A stretch of DNA of 64,000 nucleotides from Microcaldota archaeon (GCA_021816895.1 JAKAWW010000001.1:864771-928770); one strand, 5' to 3'. Shown: positions 27,234 to 35,798, counted from the stretch's first letter. Numbers and translations: made by a program. The notes: generated by a model not told the origin, from the sequence alone.

Positions 27234-27734
27234 ATGCCGCCAACAAAAAACAAGGACGCAAAACCTGATGAAAGAAGCGCTGCGAGAGGCAGCGAGGCAA
27301 TTATAGAGGCCGCAGACACACATATAGGCAACATCGCAGAAAAATACTGCAAAGCTATCGAGAAGGCAAAGCAGCCCAACATAAAGGCGCACATGGAACG
27401 GATAAGAAATTCGATGCTTGAGTGCAAGGCTGCGCTTGAAGATGAGGAGCGGCCAAATCGTAGCAGCGCGCAAGAAATAGACTTGAAGATATTCGACCAT
27501 CTCGCACTTGACGAAAAGACGCTTGAATCTGACGATATTTATGACGTGCTAGGCGCGACCATAAAGATAACCAACGAGATGATAAGCTTGTTCGATGCTG
27601 TTGGCACGATAAAGGCCGCTGAATACGGCAACAACGATATAAAAGACACGCTTGACAGGGCAAAAAGCTGCATCGTCAGGGTTAAGAGGGAAGCCGAAGA
27701 GGGGCTTAGTGAAATCATCGGCAAAGAATGGTAG
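27234..27734 (+). CDS. Hypothetical helical protein
   Basis: This is a 166-residue charged, helical, soluble protein with no recognised domain. The first 20 residues are disordered-looking and basic. The helices that follow (for example EAADTHIGNIAEKYCKAIEK and LFDAVGTIKAAEYGNNDIKD) have heptad-like spacing. A TTTTTATT element lies about 40 bases upstream of the ATG. It is convergent with tRNA-Gln. Confidence 0.55.
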   Translation: MPPTKNKDAKPDERSAARGSEAIIEAADTHIGNIAEKYCKAIEKAKQPNIKAHMERIRNSMLECKAALEDEERPNRSSAQEIDLKIFDHLALDEKTLESDDIYDVLGATIKITNEMISLFDAVGTIKAAEYGNNDIKDTLDRAKSCIVRVKREAEEGLSEIIGKEW

Positions 27735-27756
27735 CACTGCAAAAGCATATCGCAGA

Positions 27757-27829
27757 TAGCCCCGACCGGATTCGAACCGGCGTATGCGGGTCCAAAGCCC
27801 GCAGTCCTTGGCCGCTAGACGACGGGGCT
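27757..27829 (-). tRNA. tRNA-Gln (anticodon TTG)
   Basis: The cloverleaf is complete. Acceptor AGCCCCG pairs with CGGGGCT, the D-arm contains TCTAGCGGCCAAGGA, the anticodon stem-loop is GCGGG-CTTTGGA-CCCGC with anticodon TTG, and the T-arm is GCCGG-TTCGAAT-CCGGT. The discriminator is A. No intron is seen and CCA is not encoded. It lies 19 bases downstream of proS on the same strand. Confidence 0.95.
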
Positions 27830-27848
27830 GTATGCCTGATACATTTTA

Positions 27849-29297
27849 CTAGTAGGATTTTGCAAAATTCACTATTGCTATTGCATCGCTGCCGCAGTAT
27901 ACGCATTTTTTGCCTTCCGCTTCGCCTTGCACGTCAAACGGCATGTTTGTGGCCTTCGCGCCGGTTTCTTCCTTTATCTTGTCCTCGCATTCCACTTTGC
28001 CGCACCAGGGCGCCTGCGCGAATCCGCTCCTGCTTTCTATTAATTCTTTGAACTCCTTCATTGTGCTTACTTTGTGTATGCTTTTGCTGAGGCGCTCTAG
28101 GGCTCGCTTGTACAGGTTAACGTGTATATCTTCCAGTAACGCAAGCAGCTTTTCCCGCGCTTCCTGCTTCTTAATGCTCATCTTTTCAAGGGTGTCGCGC
28201 CTTGCTACAGTTATGCTGTCACCGCTCACTTCCTTTTCGCCTATCTCTATGCGCACAGGCACGCCCTTTAGCTCCCACTCGTTGAACTTCCATCCTGGCG
28301 AGTAGGCGTCAGTTTCATCAATAAATACCCTTATGCCGCTCAGGGCCTTGCTCAGCTCGTGCGCGGCTGCAATTATCTTTGCCCTGTTCTGCTCCTTGAA
28401 TATGGGTATTATGACAACCTGCACCAGCGCCAGCTTAGGGGGCAGCACTATGCCCTTGTCATCGCCATGCACAGCGATCATGACTCCGAGCTCCCTTGTC
28501 GATATTGCAAACGTATTCTGGTAGGCGTATTTTACGCTGCCATCCTTGTCTAGGAACTTTATGTCAAACACCTTCGCGAAGTTCTGCCCGTCAACATGGA
28601 AGTCAGGGCCCTGTATGGCAAGGCCGTTAGGCAGCATGTGCTCTATGCTGAAGCTCGCCAATGCGCCTGCGAATTTTTCCTTGTCCGTCTTTCTGCCTTT
28701 TATGCCAGGTAGTGCGAGGTAATCCTTGAGCACTTTTTCATATATGCCGAGCACAACGTCGCGCTCGGCTTCCGCGTCTTCCTTTGTGGCGAAAGCAGTA
28801 TGCCCCTCATTCCACATGAACTCCCTTGAGCGTAGCAATGGCACAGGATGCTTGAATTCCCAGCGTATGACGCTGTTCCACTGGTTAAAGCGCATCGGCA
28901 GGTCGCGCCATGACCTTATCCACTTTGAATAGCTGTAGTACATTATCGTCTCTGACGTGGGCCTTATCGCAAGGCGCTCGTCTATCTTTGACTTTCCGGT
29001 GTGGGTTACCCATGCAACCTCTGGCGAGAAGCCCTCTACGTGCTCCTGCTCCTTTTCAAGCAGATGCTCAGGGATGAGCATAGGGAAGTACACGTCCTGT
29101 ATGCCGCTCTCGATGAAAAGCTTTGAAGTGGCAGAGCGCACTGCATCCCATGCAAAATAAGCCGCTGGCCTGAAAGCGATCATGCCGGAAACCGCGCTGT
29201 AGTCGACAAACTCAGAATTTATTATCGCCTGCTGGTACCACTCTGAGAAATCCTCTGCCTTTCTCGCAGTAAGCATCTTTTTCTCCTTGATCTCCAT
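27849..29297 (-). CDS. proS: Prolyl-tRNA synthetase, archaeal/eukaryotic type
   Basis: This is a class II synthetase that attaches proline to tRNA-Pro. At 482 residues it matches the short archaeal form without the bacterial editing insertion. Class II motifs are visible: motif 2 region FNQWNSVIRWEFKHPVPLLR followed by REFMWNEGHTA, and motif 3 ending around FAISTRELGVMIAVHGDD. The C-terminus has the archaeal zinc-type tail with CVYC. It begins one base after the proline dehydrogenase stop, so charging and oxidation of proline are encoded on one transcript. Confidence 0.96.
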   Translation of the reverse strand: MEIKEKKMLTARKAEDFSEWYQQAIINSEFVDYSAVSGMIAFRPAAYFAWDAVRSATSKLFIESGIQDVYFPMLIPEHLLEKEQEHVEGFSPEVAWVTHTGKSKIDERLAIRPTSETIMYYSYSKWIRSWRDLPMRFNQWNSVIRWEFKHPVPLLRSREFMWNEGHTAFATKEDAEAERDVVLGIYEKVLKDYLALPGIKGRKTDKEKFAGALASFSIEHMLPNGLAIQGPDFHVDGQNFAKVFDIKFLDKDGSVKYAYQNTFAISTRELGVMIAVHGDDKGIVLPPKLALVQVVIIPIFKEQNRAKIIAAAHELSKALSGIRVFIDETDAYSPGWKFNEWELKGVPVRIEIGEKEVSGDSITVARRDTLEKMSIKKQEAREKLLALLEDIHVNLYKRALERLSKSIHKVSTMKEFKELIESRSGFAQAPWCGKVECEDKIKEETGAKATNMPFDVQGEAEGKKCVYCGSDAIAIVNFAKSY

Positions 29298-30149
29298 CTA
29301 TATACCCTGCTTTTCGAACAACGACCTGAATATTATTTTCGCATGCCCTGATTCCTTGAGCCTCCTGTACGAGTATGGTACCCATTCTGTGCCGAACGGC
29401 ACATACACGGACACGCGCTCAGTCTGCGCAAGCCTTATTGCGAGGTTGTTCCTTATGCCGTTGAGCATTGCGTATGTGACATGCCTTTCGTGCTTTGCGT
29501 TAAGGCGCCTCGCAAGCTCTATGAGCCCAGTGTCGTGCGTTGCTATTGTAAATATTCTTGCATGCAAGAACATATATCTCATTAGCTTAATAAAATTATT
29601 GTCTATTTGCTCTTTATGCTTGTATGACAGCGATTCATCGGAGCTGTAAGCGCCTTTTACCAGGCGTATTGTGCCTCCTTGTCTTAGTATGGCTTTCATG
29701 TCTGAAAAACTCCGCTTCATGTTTGCCTGCAGGCAGATGCCCGTGCGCCTGTGCGCGCCTAGATTTTTCAGATAGGCCTTTATGGCGCTTTCTATGTGCT
29801 CAGGTTCCTCCATGTCCATCCAAACGAATATGCCGCTGCTTTCCGCACTCTCTACTATGAGCCTATAGTTGTGCTCGAACATGTTGTAGCTTATGGAAAG
29901 GCCGAGCTCCGTGGGCTTTACAGATATGCTAGCTTTTACGCCGCTCTCCTTTATGGCCTTGATCAGCCTTGTGTAGGTACTGACTGCGTTTTTCACATCC
30001 TTTTCATTGGTGTATTCTTCTCCGAGATAGTTCAATATCGCAGAGATGTTCCTTATGTTGAACCTCTTTGCCCTTTCAATGGCATCCCCTATGTCAGGGC
30101 CTGCGATCCATCTTCCTGCGAAAAGCCTTTCGGCAAAACCTCGCGTCAT
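29298..30149 (-). CDS. Proline dehydrogenase (FAD-dependent)
   Basis: The enzyme oxidises proline to pyrroline-5-carboxylate. The 283-residue protein has the family's TIM-barrel signatures: IRLVKGAYSSDE (flavin contact), IATHD, a region near TYAMLNGIRNNLAIRLA, and the C-terminal VYVPFGTEWVPYSYRRLKES that binds substrate. It is a stand-alone enzyme, not the bacterial PutA fusion. The start overlaps the upstream HAD gene stop by ATGA, and proS follows directly. The next enzyme of the pathway, P5C dehydrogenase, is 13 kb away. Confidence 0.92.
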   Translation of the reverse strand: MTRGFAERLFAGRWIAGPDIGDAIERAKRFNIRNISAILNYLGEEYTNEKDVKNAVSTYTRLIKAIKESGVKASISVKPTELGLSISYNMFEHNYRLIVESAESSGIFVWMDMEEPEHIESAIKAYLKNLGAHRRTGICLQANMKRSFSDMKAILRQGGTIRLVKGAYSSDESLSYKHKEQIDNNFIKLMRYMFLHARIFTIATHDTGLIELARRLNAKHERHVTYAMLNGIRNNLAIRLAQTERVSVYVPFGTEWVPYSYRRLKESGHAKIIFRSLFEKQGI

Positions 30150-30739
30150 GCTTCAACACCAAGCCTCTTCAGGTCTTTTACAAGCTTTGCGTAAGATGTG
30201 AAGCGCAGCGCCTTTATGCCAACTTTTTTTGCGCCCTCGACATTTTCGCTCATGTTGTCTATGAACACTGCCTCGCCAGGCTTGACATGCAGAGCCTTGA
30301 GCACATGCAGGTATATGCGCCTTGAAGGCTTCCTCATGTGGAGATAGCATGATGCAAATATCCTTTCGTTGATCAGGCCCCTGAGAAGGCGCCTGGCTTC
30401 AATATACCTGCTATAGCTTACATTGGTAAGCAGCACCACTTTGTACTTTCTTGATAACATTCTTGCAAGATTTATCACATTGGTTTTTGGCTTGGCTAGC
30501 TTGCGGTAAGAGCTTGCCCATCCAAGCTCTTTCACGGTGAGGCCAAATTCCCGTGCCAGCTTTTTCTCCATGTCGCCTGCTTTTTCGTCGCCGAGCTCCA
30601 TATATGGGACATAGCGCTCTAACGCCCTTGCAAATTTTCTGTACGGAATGCCGAACCTCTTTGAAATGTATGAAGCATACATCTCCTCGCTGAAGTCTAT
30701 AATAACGCCGCCTATGTCAAATATTATTAATCTAACCAT
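30146..30739 (-). CDS. HAD superfamily hydrolase (HAD-IA, YihX-like)
   Basis: The protein is 197 residues from the ATG at 30739 (MVRLIIFDIGGVIIDFS), with a TATA box about 26 bases upstream. An upstream extension to 30823 has no homology and is rejected. The nucleophile motif is FDIGGV (the second Asp replaced by Gly, as in the epoxide-hydrolase-like branch). Motif II is in LLTNVS, the motif III Lys is in HMRKPSRRIYLH, and motif IV is AVFIDNMSENVEGAKKVG. Substrate unknown. It is the first gene of the HAD-proline dehydrogenase-proS unit. Confidence 0.82.
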   Translation of the reverse strand: MVRLIIFDIGGVIIDFSEEMYASYISKRFGIPYRKFARALERYVPYMELGDEKAGDMEKKLAREFGLTVKELGWASSYRKLAKPKTNVINLARMLSRKYKVVLLTNVSYSRYIEARRLLRGLINERIFASCYLHMRKPSRRIYLHVLKALHVKPGEAVFIDNMSENVEGAKKVGIKALRFTSYAKLVKDLKRLGVEA

Positions 30740-30786
30740 GGTTATAGTATTGCACAGTAAGGTATTTATGAAATTGCGGTGCTCGC

Positions 30787-31686
30787 TTGGAAACAATAGT
30801 GATAGCGCTTGGGGGCAATGCACTGCTCAGCCCAAAAGGCAGGCAAAGCGTTTCAAAGGAACTTGGCATAATGAATACAATCGCTAAGAGCATTGCAAAA
30901 CTCGCAAATCGCTACAAAATAGTAATTACGCATGGAAACGGCACGCAGGTCGGTGACGAGCTCCTGAAGAACATGAACAGCAAGATAGAGCCTTTGCCGC
31001 TGTACCTGCTCAACGCCGAAACGCAAGGCTCCATAGGGTCAAGCATTGAAACAGTGCTTGACAGCGATAGGCCGAAAAGAGGCTTCTGCACTGTTGTGAC
31101 GCATGCGATTGTTGACAGGCGCGACGGCGCTTTCAGGAAGCCGTCAAAGCCGATAGGGCCTTTTTACAGCAGGCGCGAGCTTCTTGCAGAGCTCAGGAAG
31201 GAGCGCTTTAGCTATGTGATGGAGCGCGGCCTGTATAGAAGGGTGGTGCCATCGCCAAAGCCCATTGGCATTGTGGAGATAGGCCAGATAAGGCATCTCC
31301 TGGAAAAATACAATGTAATCTGCGGCGGGGGCGGCGGCATTCCGGTGTTCAAGAAAGGCGGCGCATATGCAGGGGCAAGCGCCGTGATAGACAAGGACCA
31401 TACCACGCAGCTCATAGCGAACATGGTCGGCGCAAAGAAGATGGTGATACTGACAGGCACAGACTACTTATACAGGGATTTCAGCGACAAGAGCACATTT
31501 GTAAAGAGGATCTCTGCCAATGATCTGAAAGAGATGCTTGGCATGCTTGAAGAAGGCACGATAAGGCCAAAAGCCGAAGCGTGCGCAAGGTTTGTCGAGC
31601 TTGGAGGAGAAGCAGCATACATAGGTAGCATAGGCAAGCTTGAAGAGGTATTGTCAGGAAGGAGCGGGACCACTGTTGAGAGGTGA
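30787..31686 (+). CDS. arcC: Carbamate kinase
   Basis: Carbamate kinase interconverts carbamoyl phosphate + ADP and carbamate + ATP. The 299-residue protein has IVIALGGNALL at the N-terminus, ITHGNGTQVGDEL, the VICGGGGGIPV loop and AVIDKDHTTQLIANMVGAK, all typical of this amino-acid-kinase family member. The start is TTG at 30787 with GGTG upstream, since the first ATG would remove the ATP-binding loop. Arginine deiminase and ornithine carbamoyltransferase are not in this window, so it may serve carbamoyl-phosphate supply or ATP generation. Confidence 0.93.
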   Translation: METIVIALGGNALLSPKGRQSVSKELGIMNTIAKSIAKLANRYKIVITHGNGTQVGDELLKNMNSKIEPLPLYLLNAETQGSIGSSIETVLDSDRPKRGFCTVVTHAIVDRRDGAFRKPSKPIGPFYSRRELLAELRKERFSYVMERGLYRRVVPSPKPIGIVEIGQIRHLLEKYNVICGGGGGIPVFKKGGAYAGASAVIDKDHTTQLIANMVGAKKMVILTGTDYLYRDFSDKSTFVKRISANDLKEMLGMLEEGTIRPKAEACARFVELGGEAAYIGSIGKLEEVLSGRSGTTVER

Positions 31687-31690
31687 GCTT

Positions 31691-32329
31691 TTGGTAGATG
31701 GCATCGTTTTCGACTTAGACGGCACTCTCGTGGATACTGTCGATTTGTGGGTAGAAGTGTGGGGCAAGACCCTTGAAAAGTACGGCATTCGCATACCAAA
31801 GGAGCGTGTCAGACCGCTGATAGGCTTGCCTCCATCCGCAATAATTGAGAGTGCTCTTGGCAGGAAATGCGATTCAGAGACTGAAAGAGAGATTATCGAT
31901 TACCGGTCAAGGCTTATTTGGAAATATTCATATATGGCTAAGCCTTTTGAAGACGTTAAGCCAGAATTGCAGTGGATAAAGAGCATGAATATCAGAGTAG
32001 CGGTTGCAAGCTCATCGATAGACAAATGGATAGATGAGATGCTAAACGTAGCTGGCATAAGGGATTTGGTAGATGCATATGTGAGCGGCACGCACGTGAA
32101 AAGCCCAAAGCCTGCGCCCGACATATTCATTGAAGCTTTCAATACAATAGGCATAAGCCCAAAAGACGGCATGGTTGTTGGCGACAGGGAGAGCGACACT
32201 GTGCCAGCAATGCAGATCGGCGCTATCTCTGTGCTCGTTGACAGGCTGGGCGAATTCAGCAAGCCAAAAGCAGATTTTGTGATACACAGCATGCCTGAGC
32301 TTCACGGGCTTCTGGCGAATATGCGATGA
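31691..32329 (+). CDS. HAD superfamily phosphatase (phosphoglycolate-phosphatase/beta-PGM-like)
   Basis: The nucleophile motif IVFDLDGTLVDT stands at the very N-terminus when the TTG at 31691 is used. A strong GAGGTGAG ribosome-binding site overlaps the carbamate kinase stop a few bases upstream. Motif II is VAVASSS, motif III Lys is in SPKPAPDIF, and motif IV is MVVGDRESDTVPAMQIG. It has 212 residues and the small cap typical of HAD-IA. It is translationally coupled to carbamate kinase and convergent with mevalonate kinase (stop next to stop). Confidence 0.85.
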   Translation: MVDGIVFDLDGTLVDTVDLWVEVWGKTLEKYGIRIPKERVRPLIGLPPSAIIESALGRKCDSETEREIIDYRSRLIWKYSYMAKPFEDVKPELQWIKSMNIRVAVASSSIDKWIDEMLNVAGIRDLVDAYVSGTHVKSPKPAPDIFIEAFNTIGISPKDGMVVGDRESDTVPAMQIGAISVLVDRLGEFSKPKADFVIHSMPELHGLLANMR

Positions 32330-33379
32330 CTACCTCGAATAAGATGAGTTGAGAAGCTGCTCTATGCTGCTTCTTGAGCCTTCCATTGAGACATTGTACT
32401 CGTATGCTTGGTAGCCCTTTGCGCTTAGCTCGCTTATGATAGATGCAGGGTTGCTGTGCAGCACCATCGCAATGCCGCCTCCACCGCCGCCGGTAAGCTT
32501 CGCGCCGTATGCGTCATGCTTCTTCGATATGTCGACGACCTTGTCAAGGCCGTCGCTCGACACCCCGAGCCTGCCGAGCAGCTCGTGGTTCTTGAACATG
32601 AGCGAGCCTGCCATTGCCATGTCGCCCTTTTTAATCGCTTCAAGACCCATAACAGAGCATTCCTCTATCATGTCGAATATGCTTTCCGTTTCATCTTTTT
32701 GCGAGCCGTAAAGGTCGGCAACATGGCCCACAGTCTCGGAAGTGCTCTTCTTTGGCCCTGTATCGACAAGCACCAGGTTCATGCTCCTCTCTATGGGCTC
32801 TCTCTTTGCCCCTTTCTTGCTGCTGTAGCTCACGTAACCGCCGTAAAACGAGGTGCTCACGTCGATCTTGCCGGCGCCTTCGCTCCTGTGAAGCACGCGG
32901 TCGCCATCCCTTGCGATGTCGATGATCTCGCCTTCAGGAAGCGTTGCGCCAGCATGCTTTAGCATTGCAACAGTGAAGGCAGTAGAGCATGCAGCGCTGC
33001 TTGCCAAGCCTTTCTTTATCGGTATGTCTGAAGTTATCGCAACGCGCTTTCCCATAGCGCTTATCCCATAGTGGAACATCAGCCTGCTCGCTATTGATGC
33101 ATAGGGCAGCACATGCTCGCTTATTTTTTTGTACTTGCCAGCAAATGCATTAATGTCGCTCCTGAACGCATAGTCATAGAATATGCCTTCAAGATCGCTT
33201 CTTGAAAAAACGGCGCTCGCATTCATCTGCGGGAGCGATATTTCAAGCTTGCCGCTATTTGCTTCGCTTATATCTGCATAGGCATAAGCGCTGAGCGCCA
33301 CTGCAACAGAAAGCCTGCCGTATACAACAGCATGCTCGCCATAAAGCTTTGCAACAGCAGGAGCCTTTACAATCACCAC
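32330..33379 (-). CDS. mvk: Mevalonate kinase
   Basis: Mevalonate kinase (GHMP family) phosphorylates mevalonate on the way to isopentenyl diphosphate. Motif 1 is KAPAVAKLYGEHAVVYG (5-21), motif 2 (ATP-binding) is PIKKGLASSAACS (120-132), and motif 3 is AKLTGGGGGG (about 293-302). The 349 residues fit the family. The start is one of two adjacent GTG codons, with no usable ATG. The product feeds the two prenyl synthases at 10.7-12.9 kb and the geranylgeranyl reductase. Confidence 0.93.
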   Translation of the reverse strand: MVIVKAPAVAKLYGEHAVVYGRLSVAVALSAYAYADISEANSGKLEISLPQMNASAVFSRSDLEGIFYDYAFRSDINAFAGKYKKISEHVLPYASIASRLMFHYGISAMGKRVAITSDIPIKKGLASSAACSTAFTVAMLKHAGATLPEGEIIDIARDGDRVLHRSEGAGKIDVSTSFYGGYVSYSSKKGAKREPIERSMNLVLVDTGPKKSTSETVGHVADLYGSQKDETESIFDMIEECSVMGLEAIKKGDMAMAGSLMFKNHELLGRLGVSSDGLDKVVDISKKHDAYGAKLTGGGGGGIAMVLHSNPASIISELSAKGYQAYEYNVSMEGSRSSIEQLLNSSYSR

Positions 33380-33475
33380 ACCATCACTGCAACAAACAAG
33401 AAGAATTACATTTTTAGATATTTAACACTTACTAATTGCAGGGGCACGAAAAGGAACATTGGTTTTACTAACGTG

Positions 33476-33652
33476 TTACTTTAGCTTCCCTGTGCCCTTC
33501 AGGTAGCTTACCCATTTGCTGTATTCGTCAGCCCATACGACCTGGTATGTGTTGTCGTTGAGCTTTATTACCCTCTGCTCCCTGCTTTCATTCTTGTCGA
33601 CTTTTGCCCTTTTTGAAAGGAAAAGAGGCATCTTGTGGAATATGCTGTTCAT
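33476..33652 (-). CDS. Small basic protein, 58 residues
   Basis: An ATG at 33652 opens a 58-codon frame ending in TAA. The ribosome-binding site GAGGGTGA overlaps the stop of the gene just upstream, 4 bases away, indicating translational coupling. The protein is basic in its first half (FLSKRAKVDKNESREQR) and aromatic in its second (YQVVWADEYSKWVSYLKG). No family is recognised. The tight coupling and reading-frame quality make it a probable real gene. Confidence 0.6.
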   Translation of the reverse strand: MNSIFHKMPLFLSKRAKVDKNESREQRVIKLNDNTYQVVWADEYSKWVSYLKGTGKLK

Positions 33653-33656
33653 CTTG

Positions 33657-33935
33657 TCACCCTCGCTTTGAGTACTGCAAAGGGCTCACTAGCACGCCGT
33701 AGCGCTCGCCAAGCTTGCCCTTTATGTAGCGTTCAACGTTGTTTGGTATATCGCTAGAAAAGAATTTAGCTTTTACCATGAATCCTGCCATGCCTTCTGT
33801 AACATAAACCTCTGCCACCTCGTCAAAAGCCATGAGCGTCTTCGCAAGCTCTTTGGCATTTGCGTTGACTTTTGGCTTGATCAGGAAGAACTTGTAGTAG
33901 TCGCTTGTTGATGATGCCTTTGATTTGCCGTTCAT
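33657..33935 (-). CDS. Small ferredoxin-like (ACT/RAM-type) protein
   Basis: The 92-residue protein has the strand-helix-strand pattern of a ferredoxin-like half-module: YKFFLIKPKVNANAKELAKT, then FDEVAEVYVTEGMAGFMVKA. This resembles the RAM ligand domain of Lrp/AsnC proteins without the DNA-binding part. The relation is inference from pattern only. It is the first gene of a two-gene unit with the 58-residue protein. Confidence 0.5.
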   Translation of the reverse strand: MNGKSKASSTSDYYKFFLIKPKVNANAKELAKTLMAFDEVAEVYVTEGMAGFMVKAKFFSSDIPNNVERYIKGKLGERYGVLVSPLQYSKRG

Positions 33936-34372
33936 GCAATCGCCTATTGTGGAGCGTAGCTTGCTGCTTGAACTGCTAACGCCGCATACTTGCTTTGTTG
34001 TATCGCATGAACATGCGACACATATGGCCTCTGGAACATTGTTTTCATATCACCATCCACAGTTCAACAGAAAAGCATAAACTTCAAGCTTCTGGTTTTC
34101 GATCCGCATTTGAAAGAATTGCGACCTGCGCCATAAGAAGAAAAGAATGGGATGGGGTGCATGGCGCAAGGCCATGCACCTGGATGGGTTTGTGTAGGTT
34201 TGGAATAAGAAGATGGTGCGTGAAGCATAAATGCAACAGCAACATTATTATTCATGAACCCACACTATAGTATATGTGCAGGTGTGTATAAATATTTATT
34301 GGAAAAATATTTAAGTAATGATAATATTAGTTTAATAATATTATAATTATATTTAAGTTTTGAGATTATAAC
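33936..34372. other. Gene-free stretch with a strong hairpin; possible small RNA
   Basis: No convincing gene is found in these 437 bases. The frames on both strands have protein sequences that look random. The notable element is a perfect 10-base stem (GGTGCATGGC at 34156-34165, GCCATGCACC at 34171-34180) with loop GCAAG. The last 100 bases are AT-rich and contain the promoter of the Lrp-like gene (TATA tracts at about 34286-34352). A structured RNA is possible. Confidence 0.4.
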
Positions 34373-35383
34373 ATGACAAAGTCCAAGGCCGTCGCCGACT
34401 ACATAGAAAATGAGTTGCCTTACCAGCTGCTCATGCGCCTGAACGACAACTCCAGGCTCTCGCTGAGGACGCTTGGCAGGGAACTCGGCATATCTTATCA
34501 TGTAGTGGCAGCAAAGCTCAAGGAGCTCGAGGAAAGGTACAAGCTGTTTTATACACTTGACATAGATACAAGCAAGCTTGGCTTTGCAGAAGGCAGGCTC
34601 ATAACGATAAAGTTTGAGAGAATGCCAAGCATAGATATAATAAAAGGGAAATTTGCAAAAGATATCTTTGTACAGGATGCATATTTAGCCCAAGGAGATT
34701 TTGATTTGCTGCTTTATGTTGTGGGATTAACGCCAAGAGACTTCCAAAATTGGCAGTTTAGCCTAAGAACTGCTTTCAGTGAATATAAACCTCTACTAAA
34801 AGTATCTAATTTGAATAGTTTGTCTATGGGTTTCTTTCCTTTGAAAAATGGCCTTATTAAAGAAACCACAATGTTGTCAAACGCAGAAAAGAGAATATTG
34901 ATGCTACTGAATGAAAATTCGAGGATTAAGTTAAATGAATTAATTAAAGCTGCGCATACTACACAAATGAGTGCAATCTATATAATAAAAAAACTGAAGA
35001 AGCTAGGGATAATAAAAAAATTTTCTGCACTTGTGCAGAATCCAGAAAAGAGGGTGTTTGAAGCATTTGGGGCATATCTTTATCCAAGTTCAAACCACAG
35101 CCAACTGGCGCTTGATTTTAAAAAAGAATTAGTTAATGAAGACCTGCATGAGTATAGCAACGACTACAATGTAATTGTAGATACAAATGGATCTTTTGAT
35201 ATAATTTGCATTTGCTCTTTTAATAACGGTGAAAAACTAGCAAAAAGGGGCCCTGACATCATTAAAGAATTATGGAAAGAGGAAAATCCAGAAATAGAAA
35301 AAGCAATCCTTACTGATGTAATAGTAGGGAAATGGCCGTTTGCATTAAACAGATACAGGTTTGCAGAGAAAGATATCAAATGA
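34373..35383 (+). CDS. Tandem Lrp/AsnC-type transcription regulator
   Basis: The 336-residue protein contains two Lrp/AsnC-like modules in series. Residues about 15-60 (LLMRLNDNSRLSLRTLGRELGISYHVVAAKL) form a first winged helix with a ligand-domain-like region after it. Residues about 165-210 (SNAEKRILMLLNENSRIKLN) form a second helix-turn-helix with its own follow-on domain. Lrp proteins normally have one module. The part after about base 34650 is clearly richer in A and T than the first 270 bases, suggesting mixed ancestry. It stands at the head of the aminotransferase/TrpRS-like island and is a candidate amino-acid-sensing regulator for it. Confidence 0.72.
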   Translation: MTKSKAVADYIENELPYQLLMRLNDNSRLSLRTLGRELGISYHVVAAKLKELEERYKLFYTLDIDTSKLGFAEGRLITIKFERMPSIDIIKGKFAKDIFVQDAYLAQGDFDLLLYVVGLTPRDFQNWQFSLRTAFSEYKPLLKVSNLNSLSMGFFPLKNGLIKETTMLSNAEKRILMLLNENSRIKLNELIKAAHTTQMSAIYIIKKLKKLGIIKKFSALVQNPEKRVFEAFGAYLYPSSNHSQLALDFKKELVNEDLHEYSNDYNVIVDTNGSFDIICICSFNNGEKLAKRGPDIIKELWKEENPEIEKAILTDVIVGKWPFALNRYRFAEKDIK

Positions 35384-35560
35384 TTAGAATATGCTTTTGA
35401 TCAGGTTACCTTTGATCTTTACACTGCTGTGGTAATCGTCCCTTAGTAGTGCATTGCTTTTGTTAACTATTAAACGCGGGCAACCTCCTTGGGGATCACT
35501 CGGTGGAGATGCTACAAGCACCATTTTACCTTTGTATTGCAATAATTTCTTTATCTTCAT
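35384..35560 (-). CDS. Small hypothetical protein, 58 residues
   Basis: From ATG 35560 the frame encodes 58 residues (MKIKKLLQYKGKMVLVASPP and on), basic with a predicted beta-rich start. The stop abuts the convergent Lrp-like gene. A TTG at 35596 would add 12 residues but overlaps the likely promoter (TTTTTAAAGC). No family is recognised. It may be a small AbrB-like or beta-barrel protein, or may not be expressed. Confidence 0.4.
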   Translation of the reverse strand: MKIKKLLQYKGKMVLVASPPSDPQGGCPRLIVNKSNALLRDDYHSSVKIKGNLIKSIF

Positions 35561-35629
35561 TTTATCACTAAATATGGCAAAATTGCTTGTTATCAAAGCT
35601 TTAAAAATCTTTCTAGTTTGAGCTTGTAG

Positions 35630-35765
35630 CGCAGTGAACGCACTGCCCAGGAGTGCCCGTTGAGAAAGCAGTCATGCACTGACCGCAAGCTTGGAAACTT
35701 GCTGCCTGGCTTCCTTAAAGCTTTACAGAATCCATAGCAGAAAGCCCACGGTTTTCAATCGTGGG
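35630..35765 (+). mobile_element. IS200/IS605-type 3' end remnant (tnpB tail / omega-RNA-like) without a transposase
   Basis: The stretch ends in the characteristic subterminal hairpin AGAAAGCCCACGGTT-TTC-AATCGTGGG (stem 35745-35753 with 35757-35765). Upstream are further short stems: GCAGTG/CACTGC (35631-35646), AGTGC/GCACT (35652-35680) and GCAAG/CTTGC (35685-35702). A 35-codon open frame (35630-35737, RSERTAQECPLRKQSC and on) resembles the hydrophilic tail that overlaps the guide-RNA region in TnpB genes. The rest of tnpB and any tnpA are missing. Identification is by pattern memory and needs a database search. Confidence 0.6.
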
Positions 35766-35798
35766 ATAAATGCGAAACACATAAATTATTGATTGTAG

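Noticed and set aside
33995..34270. A 91-codon plus-strand frame in the gap before the Lrp-like gene
   Set aside because: Composition looks random, with no ribosome-binding site, and the hairpin at 34156-34180 lies inside it.
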